The position numbers were made by a program, and so were the translations under genes. This document shows positions 53,290 to 62,547 of a stretch of DNA of 64,000 bases, one piece after another. Location of the stretch: the NCBI GenBank assembly GCA_020725665.1, contig DYEO01000008.1, positions 1-64,000 on the forward strand. Direction: 5' to 3'. This stretch comes from Dethiobacter sp. (GTDB lineage: Bacteria > Bacillota > Dethiobacteria > DTU022 > UBA8154). The stretch's first letter is position 1. Each line of letters begins with the position of its first letter. The notes under the pieces were generated by a model. The model did no database searches and was not told where the DNA came from. It saw only the letters and a list, made by a program, of their open reading frames with translations.

Positions 53290-53736
53290 TTAAAACTTAT
53301 CGATTGCAATACCTGCTTCTTTTAATATTTCCAGGGCTAATTCATCCGGATAATCACCTTCATAGACGATACGTTTTATGCCCACATTGGCAATTATCTT
53401 GGCACAGGTGACACATGGCTGGCAGGTTGTATAGATAGTGCCTCCCGTTGGTATAACCCCTGTCAGGGCACACTGTATGACAGCATTTTGTTCCGCATGA
53501 ATGGCGCGGCATATTTCCTGACGTTCTCCTGACGGTATGTTTAACTGTTCTCTTTTACAACCAACCGCTTCACAATGGGCTGTTCCCGCAACAGATCCGT
53601 TATAACCGGAGGCAATCTCCCGGTTATTTACAACAATAACTGCGCCTATCTGTCGCCTCAGGCAGGTTGAACGCTTTCCCATGATGCGTGCCTTCTCCAT
53701 AAATATCTCATCCCAGGTTGGTCTCACCCGCTGCAT
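53290..53736 (-). CDS. comEB: dCMP deaminase-family protein (ComEB-like)
   Basis: A ~148-residue zinc deaminase. The catalytic site is CRAIHAEQNAVIQCA with the Zn Cys pair in TTCQPCVTCAKII. ComEB-type enzymes deaminate dCMP to dUMP. ATG 53736 follows GAAGAGG by nine bases. In related genomes comEB lies near glyA and upp, as here. Confidence 0.93.
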   Translation of the reverse strand: MQRVRPTWDEIFMEKARIMGKRSTCLRRQIGAVIVVNNREIASGYNGSVAGTAHCEAVGCKREQLNIPSGERQEICRAIHAEQNAVIQCALTGVIPTGGTIYTTCQPCVTCAKIIANVGIKRIVYEGDYPDELALEILKEAGIAIDKF

Positions 53737-53818
53737 TGCCATCATCCTCTTCAGTAATCAGAATTACCCGGGAATATGCTTCCAGCATTTTACTAACCCC
53801 TTGCAAGAGAAGTAAACC

Positions 53819-53929
53819 TTATATCTCATACTTCGGAAACGCCCCGGAAAGACGGTAAACCGCAAGCACAAGCAAGTGCACCTTCTACCATACCAGTAAG
53901 TCTTCAAATGTTTTCGCCGCTTCTCTCAT
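53819..53929 (-). pseudogene. Degraded four-helix-bundle (S23-type) gene, copy 2
   Basis: Leftward from ATG 53929 the frame reads REAAKTFEDLLVW, then TAG, then KVHLLVLAVYRLS and AFPKYEI before TAA. The stop replaces an expected Gln codon (CAG to TAG). The copy is about 80% alike to 2307-2426 over 110-135 bases by eye, and like it stands behind the TCAGGAG array. Nonfunctional. Confidence 0.7.
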
Positions 53930-53932
53930 TCT

Positions 53933-53956
53933 GGCTCCTGACTCCTGACTCCTGAA
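53933..53956. repeat. Period-7 array, CTCCTGA type
   Basis: GCTCCTG ACTCCTG ACTCCTG A, just upstream (in gene sense) of the four-helix-bundle remnant. Confidence 0.8.
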
Positions 53957-53972
53957 TGTAGAAATCCAACTC

Positions 53973-55265
53973 TCAGACCATATTTTGTTGGTATACGGGA
54001 AAGGCGGTACAGAGATTCTTCACTTCCCTTTTCACCCTGGCCAGAGCCACCGGGTCGTCTTTACCCTCGATAGCGCTGTTAATCAGAGCGGCAATCTGTT
54101 TCATCTCTGCCTCATGCATGCCGCGGGAGGTTACAGCCGGTGTTCCCAGCCTGATGCCACTGGTGACGAGGCGGTTTTGGGGATCATCGGGTATGGCGTT
54201 TTTATTTGCGGTAATACCCAGTTCATCGAGGAGCAGTTCCGCCTCCCGGCCCGTAATCCCCTTGTTGCGCAGGTCTAGGAGGACGAGATGGTTATCCGTA
54301 CCCCCGGAGACCAGGTTAAAGTTCAGTTCCTTCAGATGCTGGGCCAGGGCACGGGCGTTTTTAAGGATTTGTCCCTGATAACGGTAAAAATCCTCTCCCT
54401 GCGCTTCTTTAAATGCCACTGCCTTGGCCGCAATGATATGCATGAGCGGCCCACCCTGTATTCCGGGAAAAACAGCCTTGTCCACCGCACGGGCAAACCG
54501 CTTGCGGCAGAGGATCATGCCGCCGCGGGGGCCGCGCAGCGTCTTGTGCGTCGTGCTGGTAACAAAATGGGCATGGGGTACAGGGGTGGGATGGAGGCCT
54601 GCCGCCACCATCCCGGCGATATGGGCCATATCCACCATTAAAAGGGCGTCAACTTCGCCGGCAATTTGCGCAAAAGCGGCAAAATCAATGGTGCGGGGAT
54701 AGGCGCTGGCCCCGGCGATAATCAGGCGCGGCAAAACGCGCTGCGCCGTCCTTCTTACTTCCTCCATATCGAGATAACCGCTCTGCGCATCCACCTTGTA
54801 GCTGAAACACTGAAAGTATTTACCTGAGATGTTAGCGGGACTGCCATGGGTGAGGTGTCCGCCGTGATCCAGTTCCATGCCGAGAATGCGGTCTCCGGGA
54901 TTTAAGACCGCCAGGTAAACGGCCAGGTTGGCTACGGCACCCGCGTGGGGCTGCACATTCACATGTTCTGCGCCGAAGAGGGCGGCTGCCCGGGTGCGGG
55001 CCAGTTCCTCCACCACGTCCACATACTCACAGCCTCCATAGAACCTGGCTCCCGGATAGCCCTCGGCATACTTGTTTGTGAGTATTGAACCTTGAGCTTG
55101 TAAAACAGCCTGGCTGACATAGTTTTCCGAGGCGATGAGGATAATTTTATCCTGCTGGCGTTTCACCTCCGCCTCGACAGCCCGTGCAACCTGGGGGTCA
55201 AAAATATTAAGAGTCCTGTTTTCTTTTGTACAGTCGCTTTTACCTCTTTTTTCTTCCACGTGCAT
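53973..55265 (-). CDS. glyA: Serine hydroxymethyltransferase
   Basis: About 430 residues. The PLP Lys is in [27 protein letters not shown] and IASENYVS are the substrate and PLP signatures. It makes glycine and methylene-THF from serine, feeding one-carbon metabolism. The N-terminal start is uncertain: the frame is open to a TTG at 55307, an ATG at 55265 lacks a ribosome site, and AAGAGGTAAAAG lies further in. The body is intact. Confidence 0.96.
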   Translation of the reverse strand: MHVEEKRGKSDCTKENRTLNIFDPQVARAVEAEVKRQQDKIILIASENYVSQAVLQAQGSILTNKYAEGYPGARFYGGCEYVDVVEELARTRAAALFGAEHVNVQPHAGAVANLAVYLAVLNPGDRILGMELDHGGHLTHGSPANISGKYFQCFSYKVDAQSGYLDMEEVRRTAQRVLPRLIIAGASAYPRTIDFAAFAQIAGEVDALLMVDMAHIAGMVAAGLHPTPVPHAHFVTSTTHKTLRGPRGGMILCRKRFARAVDKAVFPGIQGGPLMHIIAAKAVAFKEAQGEDFYRYQGQILKNARALAQHLKELNFNLVSGGTDNHLVLLDLRNKGITGREAELLLDELGITANKNAIPDDPQNRLVTSGIRLGTPAVTSRGMHEAEMKQIAALINSAIEGKDDPVALARVKREVKNLCTAFPVYQQNMV

Positions 55266-55341
55266 TGAGTGGCCTGGTTTATCTGCCAGGCCTGCACCCC
55301 CTTCCAAAGTGCAGATGTTGGAGACTTAGATGTTGAAAATA

Positions 55342-55788
55342 CTAGCGTTCTTTATCCTCCAGCGCCCTGATTTTTTCGATGCGCGCCAGGTGTCGTCCCC
55401 CGGCAAAAGGGGTTTGCAAAAAGACCTCGATGATGCGCATAGCCAGGCCCGGACCGGTTACCCGTGTTCCCAGGGTCAGGATGTTGGCATCGTTATGTTC
55501 CCGGGCACACGCGGCGGTGTAACAGTCAGTACAGCAGGCGGCACGAATGCCCTTCAGCTTGTTGGCGGTGATAGCCACGCCCACCCCCGTCCCACAGAAA
55601 AGGATGCCACGGGTGCATTCCCCCTGCTGTACCGCGCGGGCCGCCCGAGCGGCCAGGTCGGGGTAGTCTACCGGATCCTCACTGTATGTGCCGAAATCCT
55701 TAATCAAAAAACCCCTGGCCTGCAAAAATTCCCTAGCTGTTTCCTTGAGCGCAAACCCCGCATGGTCTGCAGCAAGAGCAACCTTCAC
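55342..55788 (-). CDS. rpiB: Ribose-5-phosphate isomerase B
   Basis: A 148-residue isomerase. ALAADHAGFALKE at the start, the catalytic Cys in FCGTGVGVAITANK, and His in REHNDANIL (with the extra RAACCTD) are the family marks. It follows the Sua5-YwlE fusion gene by about 80 bases, the order of ywlC-E-F in Bacillus. Confidence 0.95.
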   Translation of the reverse strand: MKVALAADHAGFALKETAREFLQARGFLIKDFGTYSEDPVDYPDLAARAARAVQQGECTRGILFCGTGVGVAITANKLKGIRAACCTDCYTAACAREHNDANILTLGTRVTGPGLAMRIIEVFLQTPFAGGRHLARIEKIRALEDKER

Positions 55789-55868
55789 AGCATCGTCTCC
55801 TTTTTAATCCGGTTTTCCCCCTGTGTAGATTCCTTCCCCGGGCATAAAGCAATATATTCTCCTTCCCT

Positions 55869-57467
55869 TTATCTTTCTCCTTCCCCTGGATGCAATTTAT
55901 TATGTGCGTTGTTTGTTTTCATTTTCCCAAGGCGCGCTACCACGCCGGCAAGGGCCTGTTTGATCTGGGCCGCCGCCAGGCGATAGGCCTCCATCCCCCT
56001 GCCGTAAGGATCGGCAATATCAGATCCATTACTCCCAAATTCACCCAGCGTCCATATTTTTTCTTTAAACCTGGGAAAGCTCCTTAGTAAAAATTCCTTG
56101 TGGGCGGCAGTCATCGTAAAAATGAAATGGGCTTGCTCCAGCAGCGTCTCTGCAACGGGGCGCGAACGGTGGTGTGACATTGCCAGGCCCTCGTCACTTA
56201 AGAGCGCCAGTGCCTCCCGGCTGGCGGCAAGGCCGCCCGGCGTTGCCAGACCGGCGGAAGAAACCTGCACCCCTCCTCCCGGCAAACCCTCCAGCTCCCA
56301 CAGCCGGGGGAAAAAAGCTTCCGCCATCACGCTGCGACAGGTATTGCCGCTGCATACAAAAAGAATATGGAGGGGGTCTGATCCCGCCTCTTTTCCGGAA
56401 ACAGTGATCACGCAGTCAGCCGCCTTGCGCAGGCGGTTCATAAGCGCCCGGCCCATTTCCTCCTCCGTAAGGCCCTCGGCAATAATCACATCCACCGGGG
56501 CGCTGTCCATACGCCGCAGGGCCCCGTAAAGCTGCCTTGCCACCGCGGCTGGATCCTTGCGGGAACCAAGGATCTCCATGGGAAAGAGATTAATAGAGGG
56601 CAAAGCCTGCGCCGTCTCTAGCGTAAGCAGCAGCCCGGGGCGCATCCCCCGGTTATGGAGATCCTCCAGCAGGGCGGCAAGCCGTTCCCCCTGCTTTTCC
56701 CCCGCTTCCACAAGATAAAGCAGGGCACGGGGTGCATAATGACGGTACTTCATCCCCGGTGCGGGAGGCGTACCGGCAAACTCTCCGCTGTCCGTGGAAA
56801 GATCCACGATTTCATCTCCCAGGACCGTGCGAAGCATTTCCAGGGTAACGCCGCCGGGACGGAGGATTACCGGCGGGGAGGCAAGGAGGCTCAGCACCGT
56901 CGATTCAACTCCCACACTGCAATCCCCACCATCGAGGACGGCATCGATACGCCCGGCCAGATCGGCGATAACATGAGACGCTGTAGTGGGGCTGGGAGTT
57001 CCGGAGAGATTGGCGCTGGGAGCGGCCACGGGCAAAGCTGCCTCTTCAAGCAGGGCCAGAGCAAGGGGGTGTGCAGGAACCCGCACAGCCACGGAAGAAA
57101 GCCCCGCCGTAGTCACCTCGGGAAGAAGGGCGTTTTTCGGCAGGACCATGGTAAGGGGCCCGGGCCAGAAACGCTCAGCCAGCATTAAAGCGTGAGGCGG
57201 GATCTCCAGGGTTAGCTTCCGGACCTGTTCTATTCCCGTAACATGTACGATCAGGGGATTATCCGCCGGCCTGTTCTTCGCCGTAAATATTTTTCCCACG
57301 GCAACGGCATTACGGGCGTCAGCACCCAGCCCGTAAACCGTTTCCGTGGGAAAGGCCACCACGCCTCCCGCCTGCAGGATTGCTGCAGCACAGCGGATCG
57401 CTTCCCTGAAACGGGCCGGATCGCAAGCCGCCAGTATTTTTGTTCCCCTGATTTCCTGCCAAGCCAA
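55869..57467 (-). CDS. Fusion: threonylcarbamoyl-AMP synthase (Sua5) plus YwlE-type arginine phosphatase
   Basis: A 532-residue two-enzyme protein. Residues ~15-350 are Sua5: GGVVAFPTETVYGLGADA, KNRPADNPLIVH, FWPGPLTMVLP, PVAAPSANLSGTPSPT and a C-terminal Sua5 domain (YRHYAPRALLYLVEAG). Residues ~365-520 are a low-molecular-weight phosphatase with the P-loop CSGNTCRSVMAEA and the general-acid Asp in ADPYGRG. The Thr in C-x-G-N-T-C-R-S is the residue that makes YwlE a protein arginine phosphatase rather than a tyrosine phosphatase. In Bacillus ywlC and ywlE are separate genes of one operon. Confidence 0.92.
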   Translation of the reverse strand: MAWQEIRGTKILAACDPARFREAIRCAAAILQAGGVVAFPTETVYGLGADARNAVAVGKIFTAKNRPADNPLIVHVTGIEQVRKLTLEIPPHALMLAERFWPGPLTMVLPKNALLPEVTTAGLSSVAVRVPAHPLALALLEEAALPVAAPSANLSGTPSPTTASHVIADLAGRIDAVLDGGDCSVGVESTVLSLLASPPVILRPGGVTLEMLRTVLGDEIVDLSTDSGEFAGTPPAPGMKYRHYAPRALLYLVEAGEKQGERLAALLEDLHNRGMRPGLLLTLETAQALPSINLFPMEILGSRKDPAAVARQLYGALRRMDSAPVDVIIAEGLTEEEMGRALMNRLRKAADCVITVSGKEAGSDPLHILFVCSGNTCRSVMAEAFFPRLWELEGLPGGGVQVSSAGLATPGGLAASREALALLSDEGLAMSHHRSRPVAETLLEQAHFIFTMTAAHKEFLLRSFPRFKEKIWTLGEFGSNGSDIADPYGRGMEAYRLAAAQIKQALAGVVARLGKMKTNNAHNKLHPGEGER

Positions 57468-57601
57468 AAGGGAGACCTCCTGAGATGCCGGGCTACGGCT
57501 GCAAAATTATGCCTGGCATATTTCAAAATAACGGCAGCAATATGATATAATGAATTCTATCAGCTTGCCCTTAAGCTTGCAAGATGGAGGCAATTAATCG
57601 C

Positions 57602-58360
57602 ATGAACGAGCACGATCTGCGCCGCTTCCTTACCGCCCTGCAGGAAGGGAAAATGGGCATTGAGGAGACTATAGAACGACTGCGCCTGCTTCCCTATGAA
57701 GATCTGGGCTTCGCCAGGGTTGACCATCACCGCCAGTTGCGTAAAGGTTTTCCCGAGGTTATCTACTGCCCGGGTAAAACTGCGGAACAGGTGATCCGGA
57801 TCATGCAGAGCCTCCACACCCGACCGGGGAATATTTTAGCAACCCGGGCGGAACCGGAGACCTATACGGCCGTAAGGGATCATTTCCCCGATGCCTGTTA
57901 TTACGAACTGCCAAAGATGATCACCATCGAGCGGGATCATAAACTTTATGGAGATGGAACAATCCTTGTTATTTCCGCGGGCACGGCAGATATCCCCGTT
58001 GCGGAAGAAGCCCGGCTTACCGCAAAGCTTATGGGCAACACCGTGGAAATACTTTACGATGTGGGAGTTGCCGGAATCCACCGGCTCCTCGATAACAGCG
58101 CCCTCATTTTCCGGGCGGCCGTAATTATCGTGGTGGCCGGCATGGACGGCGCCCTTCCCAGCGTGGTGGGAGGGCTGGTGGGTTGCCCCGTCATTGCCGT
58201 CCCCACCAGCAGCGGTTACGGCGCCGCTTTTGCCGGACTCGCCCCGCTGCTTACCATGCTCAATTCCTGCGCCGGCGGCGTTTCCGTGGTTAATATCGAT
58301 AACGGTTTTGGCGCCGGTTATTGTGCTGCTCTGATCAATCGCGCCCGTGAGCCGCGCTAA
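57602..58360 (+). CDS. larB: Nickel pincer cofactor biosynthesis protein LarB
   Basis: A ~252-residue AIR-carboxylase-like protein that carboxylates nicotinic acid adenine dinucleotide, the first step to the nickel pincer cofactor of lactate racemase. It has RVDHHRQLRKGFPEVIYCPGKT, GTADIPVAEEA, VVAGMDGALPSVVGGLV and VAVPTSSGYGAAFAGLAPLLTMLNSC. ATG 57602 follows GGAGG; a frame to 57584 is possible. larC follows 44 bases later. Confidence 0.95.
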   Translation: MNEHDLRRFLTALQEGKMGIEETIERLRLLPYEDLGFARVDHHRQLRKGFPEVIYCPGKTAEQVIRIMQSLHTRPGNILATRAEPETYTAVRDHFPDACYYELPKMITIERDHKLYGDGTILVISAGTADIPVAEEARLTAKLMGNTVEILYDVGVAGIHRLLDNSALIFRAAVIIVVAGMDGALPSVVGGLVGCPVIAVPTSSGYGAAFAGLAPLLTMLNSCAGGVSVVNIDNGFGAGYCAALINRAREPR

Positions 58361-58404
58361 AGGGACGGCCCGGAGTCTAAAGCCCCACCCGGAGGTGAAA
58401 TTCG

Positions 58405-59619
58405 ATGCCTGCTCTTTACCTCGACTGCCCCGCTGGCGCTGCCGGTGATATGATTTTGGCGGCTCTCCTCGACTGCGGCCTCTCCCCTGCGCTACTGCAG
58501 GAAAAATTAAAACTTCTTCCTCTCGACGGCTATCATTTCAACGTTGCAACGGTGCATAAAAACGGCTTGCGCGCCTTGCAGGTGCAGATAAACTGTACCG
58601 AAAAACAGCCCCGGCGCAATCTGACCACAATCACAGAGCTGCTGCACAAGGCAACTCTCACACCTTTCGTTCGTGAAAAAAGCCTGGCTGTTTTCCAGGC
58701 CCTGGCTCGTGCTGAGGCACGGATACATAACCTTCCCCTGGAGGAAATCCACTTTCACGAGCTGGGGGCGGTGGATTCAATCATCGATATCGTGGGCAGC
58801 CTGCTGGCCCTGGAGATGCTGGGAGTGGAAACACTCTCCGCTTCCCCCCTTCCCCTGGGCCGGGGCTGGCAAAATACCGCCCATGGCTCCGTTCCCCTGC
58901 CCGCCCCGGCAACGTTGGAGATCATCAGGGAATTCAACATCCCCTGTTACGGTCTCCCCCTTGAGGGAGAAACAGTCACTCCCACCGGGGCGGCTCTGCT
59001 TGCCGTTACCTGTTCTGCATTTTCACCCTCCCCCTCCATGCGCATCGGGCACATCGGCTATGGCGCCGGGCAGAAGGATTTCCCCCATCCCAATATCCTG
59101 CGCGCCTGGCAGGGTACTTTAATTGACGGCGCCGTAGCGGCAACAGGGCAAGCTCAGGCAGGGGAAAGGGACGGCGATCTTTTCGCCGCTCCCCTGGAAA
59201 TTATCGAAGCCAATATCGATGACCTGAACCCGGAGATCTATGAATACCTGCTGGAACGCCTTTTTGCCGGCGGCGCTCTCGACGTTTATTTTTCCCCCAT
59301 ACAGATGAAAAAAAACAGGCCCGCCGTTAAGGTTACGATCCTGGCAGACCCGCAAAAGAGTCACCTGCTGGGTCAAATTCTTCTGCAGGAGACCACGACC
59401 ATAGGCTACCGACGTCAGCCGGCTGAAAAAATTATGCTCAGGCGGGGAGAACGATATGTGGATACTCCCTGGGGAAAGGTAAAAATAAAAGTGGCGGGTT
59501 CTCACCCCCACTATTATAATATCGCTCCCGAATATGCCGACTGCGTACGCATTGCCCGGGAAAAAGGCATTCCCTTAAAAAAAATTTACCAGTACGTGGG
59601 ATCCCTCTTTCATGCCTGA
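58405..59619 (+). CDS. larC: Nickel pincer cofactor biosynthesis protein LarC (full length)
   Basis: A 404-residue nickel insertase read in a single frame; Lactobacillus plantarum needs a ribosomal frameshift to make this protein, this one does not. CPAGAAGDMILAALLDCG at the start and the middle HFHELGAVDSIIDIVG are the LarC1 part; NIDDLNPEIYEYLLERLFAGGALDVYFSPIQMKKNRP begins LarC2. No larA or larE is present in the window. NikR at 62 kb may regulate nickel supply. It converges with fur, 5 bases apart. Confidence 0.95.
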   Translation: MPALYLDCPAGAAGDMILAALLDCGLSPALLQEKLKLLPLDGYHFNVATVHKNGLRALQVQINCTEKQPRRNLTTITELLHKATLTPFVREKSLAVFQALARAEARIHNLPLEEIHFHELGAVDSIIDIVGSLLALEMLGVETLSASPLPLGRGWQNTAHGSVPLPAPATLEIIREFNIPCYGLPLEGETVTPTGAALLAVTCSAFSPSPSMRIGHIGYGAGQKDFPHPNILRAWQGTLIDGAVAATGQAQAGERDGDLFAAPLEIIEANIDDLNPEIYEYLLERLFAGGALDVYFSPIQMKKNRPAVKVTILADPQKSHLLGQILLQETTTIGYRRQPAEKIMLRRGERYVDTPWGKVKIKVAGSHPHYYNIAPEYADCVRIAREKGIPLKKIYQYVGSLFHA

Positions 59620-59624
59620 GGCCG

Positions 59625-60101
59625 CTATTGTTTCTTTTTTTCACCCGCCTTGCCTCCCTGCCGGCAGGCGGGACAGTAACCAAAAAACTGCAGGTAATGA
59701 TTGATGATCTGAAAGTTGTGCTTCTCTTCCACCACCTTTTCAAGCTGGCTGAGCAGATCCTCCTCAACCTCCAGGATACGACCGCACTCCAGGCAAATAA
59801 GGTGATGGTGATGATGGTGGTGGTGGCGATCCAGCGTCTCCATCGGACCCAGTTCATAACGGCTCCGGCCATCGCCGAAGTTCATTTTCTGCAGGAGCCC
59901 CAATTCCTCCAACAGCTCCAGGGTACGGTAGATGGTGGCCAGGCCGATCTCCTCTCCCTTCTCCCTGCTGATCTGGTAGAGTTCCTCCGCACTGAGGTGG
60001 TGTTCCTTGTTTTCCAGGAAAATCTCCAATACCAACTTGCGCTGCGGAGTGAGGCGATGCTCTCTGAACTGGTTTTTCATTGCTGTGATCTTTTTTTCCA
60101 A
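59625..60101 (-). CDS. fur: Fur-family metalloregulator with natural octa-histidine run
   Basis: A ~158-residue repressor. The winged helix reads LTPQRKLVLEIFL...HLSAEELYQ...LATIYRTLELLEELGLL, and the Zn site has CLECGR with CPAC at the end. The segment between domains carries eight His in a row (RHHHHHHHHLICLECG) where most Fur proteins have two or three with spacers. The TTG at 60101 has AGGGTGGTG upstream; an ATG at 60080 is the alternative. It may sense Fe, Zn, Mn or peroxide; the class cannot be told. Confidence 0.92.
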   Translation of the reverse strand: MEKKITAMKNQFREHRLTPQRKLVLEIFLENKEHHLSAEELYQISREKGEEIGLATIYRTLELLEELGLLQKMNFGDGRSRYELGPMETLDRHHHHHHHHLICLECGRILEVEEDLLSQLEKVVEEKHNFQIINHYLQFFGYCPACRQGGKAGEKKKQ

Positions 60102-60267
60102 GGCTGTCACCACCCTGTTACCAGTAATAATCCGGGAAGACGTCAAGTTCTTTTTTGATCAAAGGTATTATTTTAATATTTCTTCAACTAACTAAGTTTT
60201 CCCTTTAAAGGAGGCCTTGATCCGAAAATTTCTTTGTTTTGTGTAAGAACCGGGAACTGTCAATCAG

Positions 60268-60310
60268 ACGGGCGGGCACAGAGACCCGCTCTTACCTGTC
60301 AACTGTAAAA
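60268..60310. repeat. GC hairpin element plus GTCAACT heptad
   Basis: GGGCGGGCACAGAGACCCGCTCTTAC with a following CTGTCAACTGT; the TAA stop of spoIIR is the complement of the TTA in its CTCTTAC end (60292-60294). Confidence 0.7.
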
Positions 60311-61014
60311 TATTCGACCAGCCAAAAACGCCACTTTTTCTCCCCGCTGCCTGTTTCTCCCCGCTTGCTTTCCCCTTTGCAGGAGAGCGTACCATCATCA
60401 TGCACCGCTTCATCTTGTATTTCTGTATGCTGGTTCTTTTCTCCTGTAGCCGAAATGTTGGCAGGAGCGGGGAGAACGTTAAAACAGAGAGGGGGGAAGA
60501 TAACACACCACCAGTTCTCCCCTCTTCCCGCTCCGATAACCACGACAAGAGCTTCGTACTCGCCGGGGGGATAATAATTTCCCTCGTAAAGGCGCGCCGG
60601 GAAGGTGCTTTTCCCCAGCAGAACAGCCACATCCTGATCAAAACCTTGCTCCCTGAGGATTGTCCGCGCCGTTTCAGCCATGGCCTCCAACTCCTCCGCC
60701 AGCACGCGGTAAAGTTCTTCACGACTTGTACAGCCATGCCATGCCGGTGCAAAGCGCTGCAGGATAGCTGCCGCCACCTCATTTTTTACCTGCTGGCCCG
60801 GGAGGCTGTTACTGTCAGCCCGCACGTGAAAGCGCAGGATTTCCGGTTGATCCTGTTCCCCCGCAAGGGGAGTGGGCGGAATGCCGCCAGGCAGAGAGGG
60901 GCCGTCCGCAGAAAAGAATGGCGGCAAAACAAAGAAGCACAGTAAGAGACTTAAGCAAATACAAACTTGCAGTATGACACCCCGGGAAGGGGCTTGTCTA
61001 AATATTTGCAGCAT
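60292..61014 (-). CDS. spoIIR: Stage II sporulation protein R
   Basis: About 240 residues; exported from the forespore to trigger SpoIIGA processing of pro-sigma-E. A membrane segment (GVILQVCICLSLLLCFFVLPPFF) is followed by the conserved FHVRADSNSLPGQQVKNEVAAAIL and, about 90 residues on, GENWWCVIFPPLCF. ATG 61014 follows GGGGGAGG. Its tail ends within a repeat element. It is read after sigG, an order not found in Bacillus. Confidence 0.92.
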   Translation of the reverse strand: MLQIFRQAPSRGVILQVCICLSLLLCFFVLPPFFSADGPSLPGGIPPTPLAGEQDQPEILRFHVRADSNSLPGQQVKNEVAAAILQRFAPAWHGCTSREELYRVLAEELEAMAETARTILREQGFDQDVAVLLGKSTFPARLYEGNYYPPGEYEALVVVIGAGRGENWWCVIFPPLCFNVLPAPANISATGEKNQHTEIQDEAVHDDGTLSCKGESKRGETGSGEKKWRFWLVEYFTVDR

Positions 61015-61031
61015 CGTTCCTCCCCCTCTCC

Positions 61032-61862
61032 TTAGCAAGGCAGTGACCCCTGCTGCCCTGCCCCATCCTTATCCATGGCCTGTCCCGTGTAATAACGTCG
61101 CAAACGGCCCAGTGCCGCCTTTTCGATGCGGGAGATCTGGGCCTGGGAAATTCCCAGGCAGCGGGCTACTTCCTCCTGCGTTTTTCCCTGAAAGAAGCGG
61201 GCGATGATGATGTACTTTTCCCGCAAGGCCAGTTTTTCAAGGGCCTCTCTCATTTCGATATTTTCCAGCCAGTGCTCGTCCCCGTTTTCCATATCTGTTA
61301 GTAGCTCCATCAGGTTCACAGGATCGCTGCTGTCATTGAAAACAGGTTCAAAAATAGAGACCGGTTCCTGACCCGCATTGACGGCAAGCACAACTTCCTC
61401 CGGGGAGATCTGCATCTCACTGGCAATTTCGGCGACGGAGGGTTCCCGCTCATATTTTTGCAGGAGCAGTTCCCGGATCTCCTGCAATTTCTGGGCTGTA
61501 GCCTTCAGAGAACGGCTCATATGGATATAATTGTTGTCCCGCAGGCACCGTTTGATCTCCCCCAGAATCATGGGAACGGCATAAGTAGAGAATTGGACAT
61601 TATGATCGAGACTGAAGTTGTCCACGGCCTTCATCAGGCCGATACAGCCAATCTGGAAAAGATCATCCATATTTTCACCACGGTTTTTAAAACGCTGCAA
61701 CACACTTAAAACTAATTTAAGGTTTCCCTGGATTATCGTTTCCCGTATGGCCGTTTCGCCGGCCTGCAAGCGCCGGAAAAGACAGCGCATTTCTTCTGCG
61801 GAGAGGACTGGCAGCTCAAAGGAGTTCACCCCGCTGATCTCTACCTTATTGTAACCCTTCAC
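61032..61862 (-). CDS. sigG: Forespore sigma factor SigG
   Basis: A 276-residue sigma-70 family protein. NKVEISGVNSFELPVLSAEEMRCLF matches the SigG start; DDLFQIGCIGLMKAVDNF (region 2), YAVPMILGEI and the region 4 helix GKTQEEVARCLGISQAQISRIEK are typical. It drives late forespore genes and is held in check by Gin. GTG 61862 follows GGGGGAGG. spoIIR lies directly downstream. Confidence 0.96.
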   Translation of the reverse strand: MKGYNKVEISGVNSFELPVLSAEEMRCLFRRLQAGETAIRETIIQGNLKLVLSVLQRFKNRGENMDDLFQIGCIGLMKAVDNFSLDHNVQFSTYAVPMILGEIKRCLRDNNYIHMSRSLKATAQKLQEIRELLLQKYEREPSVAEIASEMQISPEEVVLAVNAGQEPVSIFEPVFNDSSDPVNLMELLTDMENGDEHWLENIEMREALEKLALREKYIIIARFFQGKTQEEVARCLGISQAQISRIEKAALGRLRRYYTGQAMDKDGAGQQGSLPC

Positions 61863-61964
61863 GGTTTTCGCCTCCCCCAGGCAGTTCTTCCTGATCTATA
61901 GTATGTGCTAAATTTCCATTTTTTAGACACATACAGGGAAATGGGGATTGAAGAATATTTATGC

Positions 61965-61970
61965 TATAAT
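61965..61970 (+). promoter_or_regulatory. Extended -10 promoter of nikR
   Basis: TGCTATAAT carries the TG extended -10 motif ahead of TATAAT; the -35 region is weak. It is 39 bases before the nikR start. Confidence 0.5.
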
Positions 61971-62009
61971 AGTGCAATAAAAAGAAAAAATATGGGGGTG
62001 TTTTTTATG

Positions 62010-62426
62010 GCGGATCTGGTTCGTTTTGGTGTCTCCATCAATGAGGATCTGCTGAACAAATTCGATAACCTGGTTGTACAGAAAGGATACAGCAACCGCT
62101 CTGAAGCGATTCGTGACCTTATCCGTAATCAGCTTGTGGAACTGGAATGGGAAGATGAAGAGCAGGAAGTGGCAGGGACAATCACCATTATCTACGACCA
62201 TCACGTGCGCGGGTTAAGCAAATTGTTACTGGAGGTACAGCACGACTACCACGGGCTTATTTTATCCACCATGCATTTGCACCTGGACCATCACAACTGC
62301 CTGGAGGTACTGGCCGTGAAGGGGTTGGTCAGGGAGATACGCCAGGCCGCACAGCAGCTTATCGGCATGCGCGGGGTCAAACACGGCCGCCTGACCATCA
62401 CCTCCACCGGCCGAAATCTGGAATAA
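62010..62426 (+). CDS. nikR: Nickel-responsive regulator NikR
   Basis: A ~138-residue ribbon-helix-helix regulator. The N-terminal domain reads LVRFGVSINEDLLNKFDNLVVQKGYSNRSEAIRDLIR; the C-terminal ACT-type domain has the Ni ligands in YDHHVRG, MHLHLDHHNCLE. ATG 62010 has GGGGGTG seven bases upstream; the frame upstream to 61905 is discarded. It represses nickel uptake when Ni is plentiful, and larB/larC nearby consume nickel. Confidence 0.93.
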   Translation, partial: ADLVRFGVSINEDLLNKFDNLVVQKGYSNRSEAIRDLIRNQLVELEWEDEEQEVAGTITIIYDHHVRGLSKLLLEVQHDYHGLILSTMHLHLDHHNCLEVLAVKGLVREIRQAAQQLIGMRGVKHGRLTITSTGRNLE

Positions 62427-62430
62427 AAAT

Positions 62431-62498
62431 CAGGAGTCAGGAGTCAGGAGTCAGGAATCAGAATGAGAAAACGGGCGAAAACATATGAAGTATACCGA
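62431..62498 (+). pseudogene. Four-helix-bundle remnant, copy 3, with internal deletion
   Basis: A TCAGGAG array (62431-62462) runs into ATG 62463 and MRKRAKTYE, after which the frame jumps straight to VYRL. Copies 1 and 2 have about 14 residues (DLLVW...VLA) between these two blocks. This is the opposite orientation to copies 1 and 2. Confidence 0.55.
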
Positions 62499-62547
62499 CT
62501 AAGGATCTTGGATACGACAATATTTACGAAACAATACTTCTCCGCCG

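Noticed and set aside
61905..62009. N-terminal extension of NikR
   Set aside because: The extension covers the promoter region and is not part of the NikR fold; ATG 62010 has a proper ribosome site.
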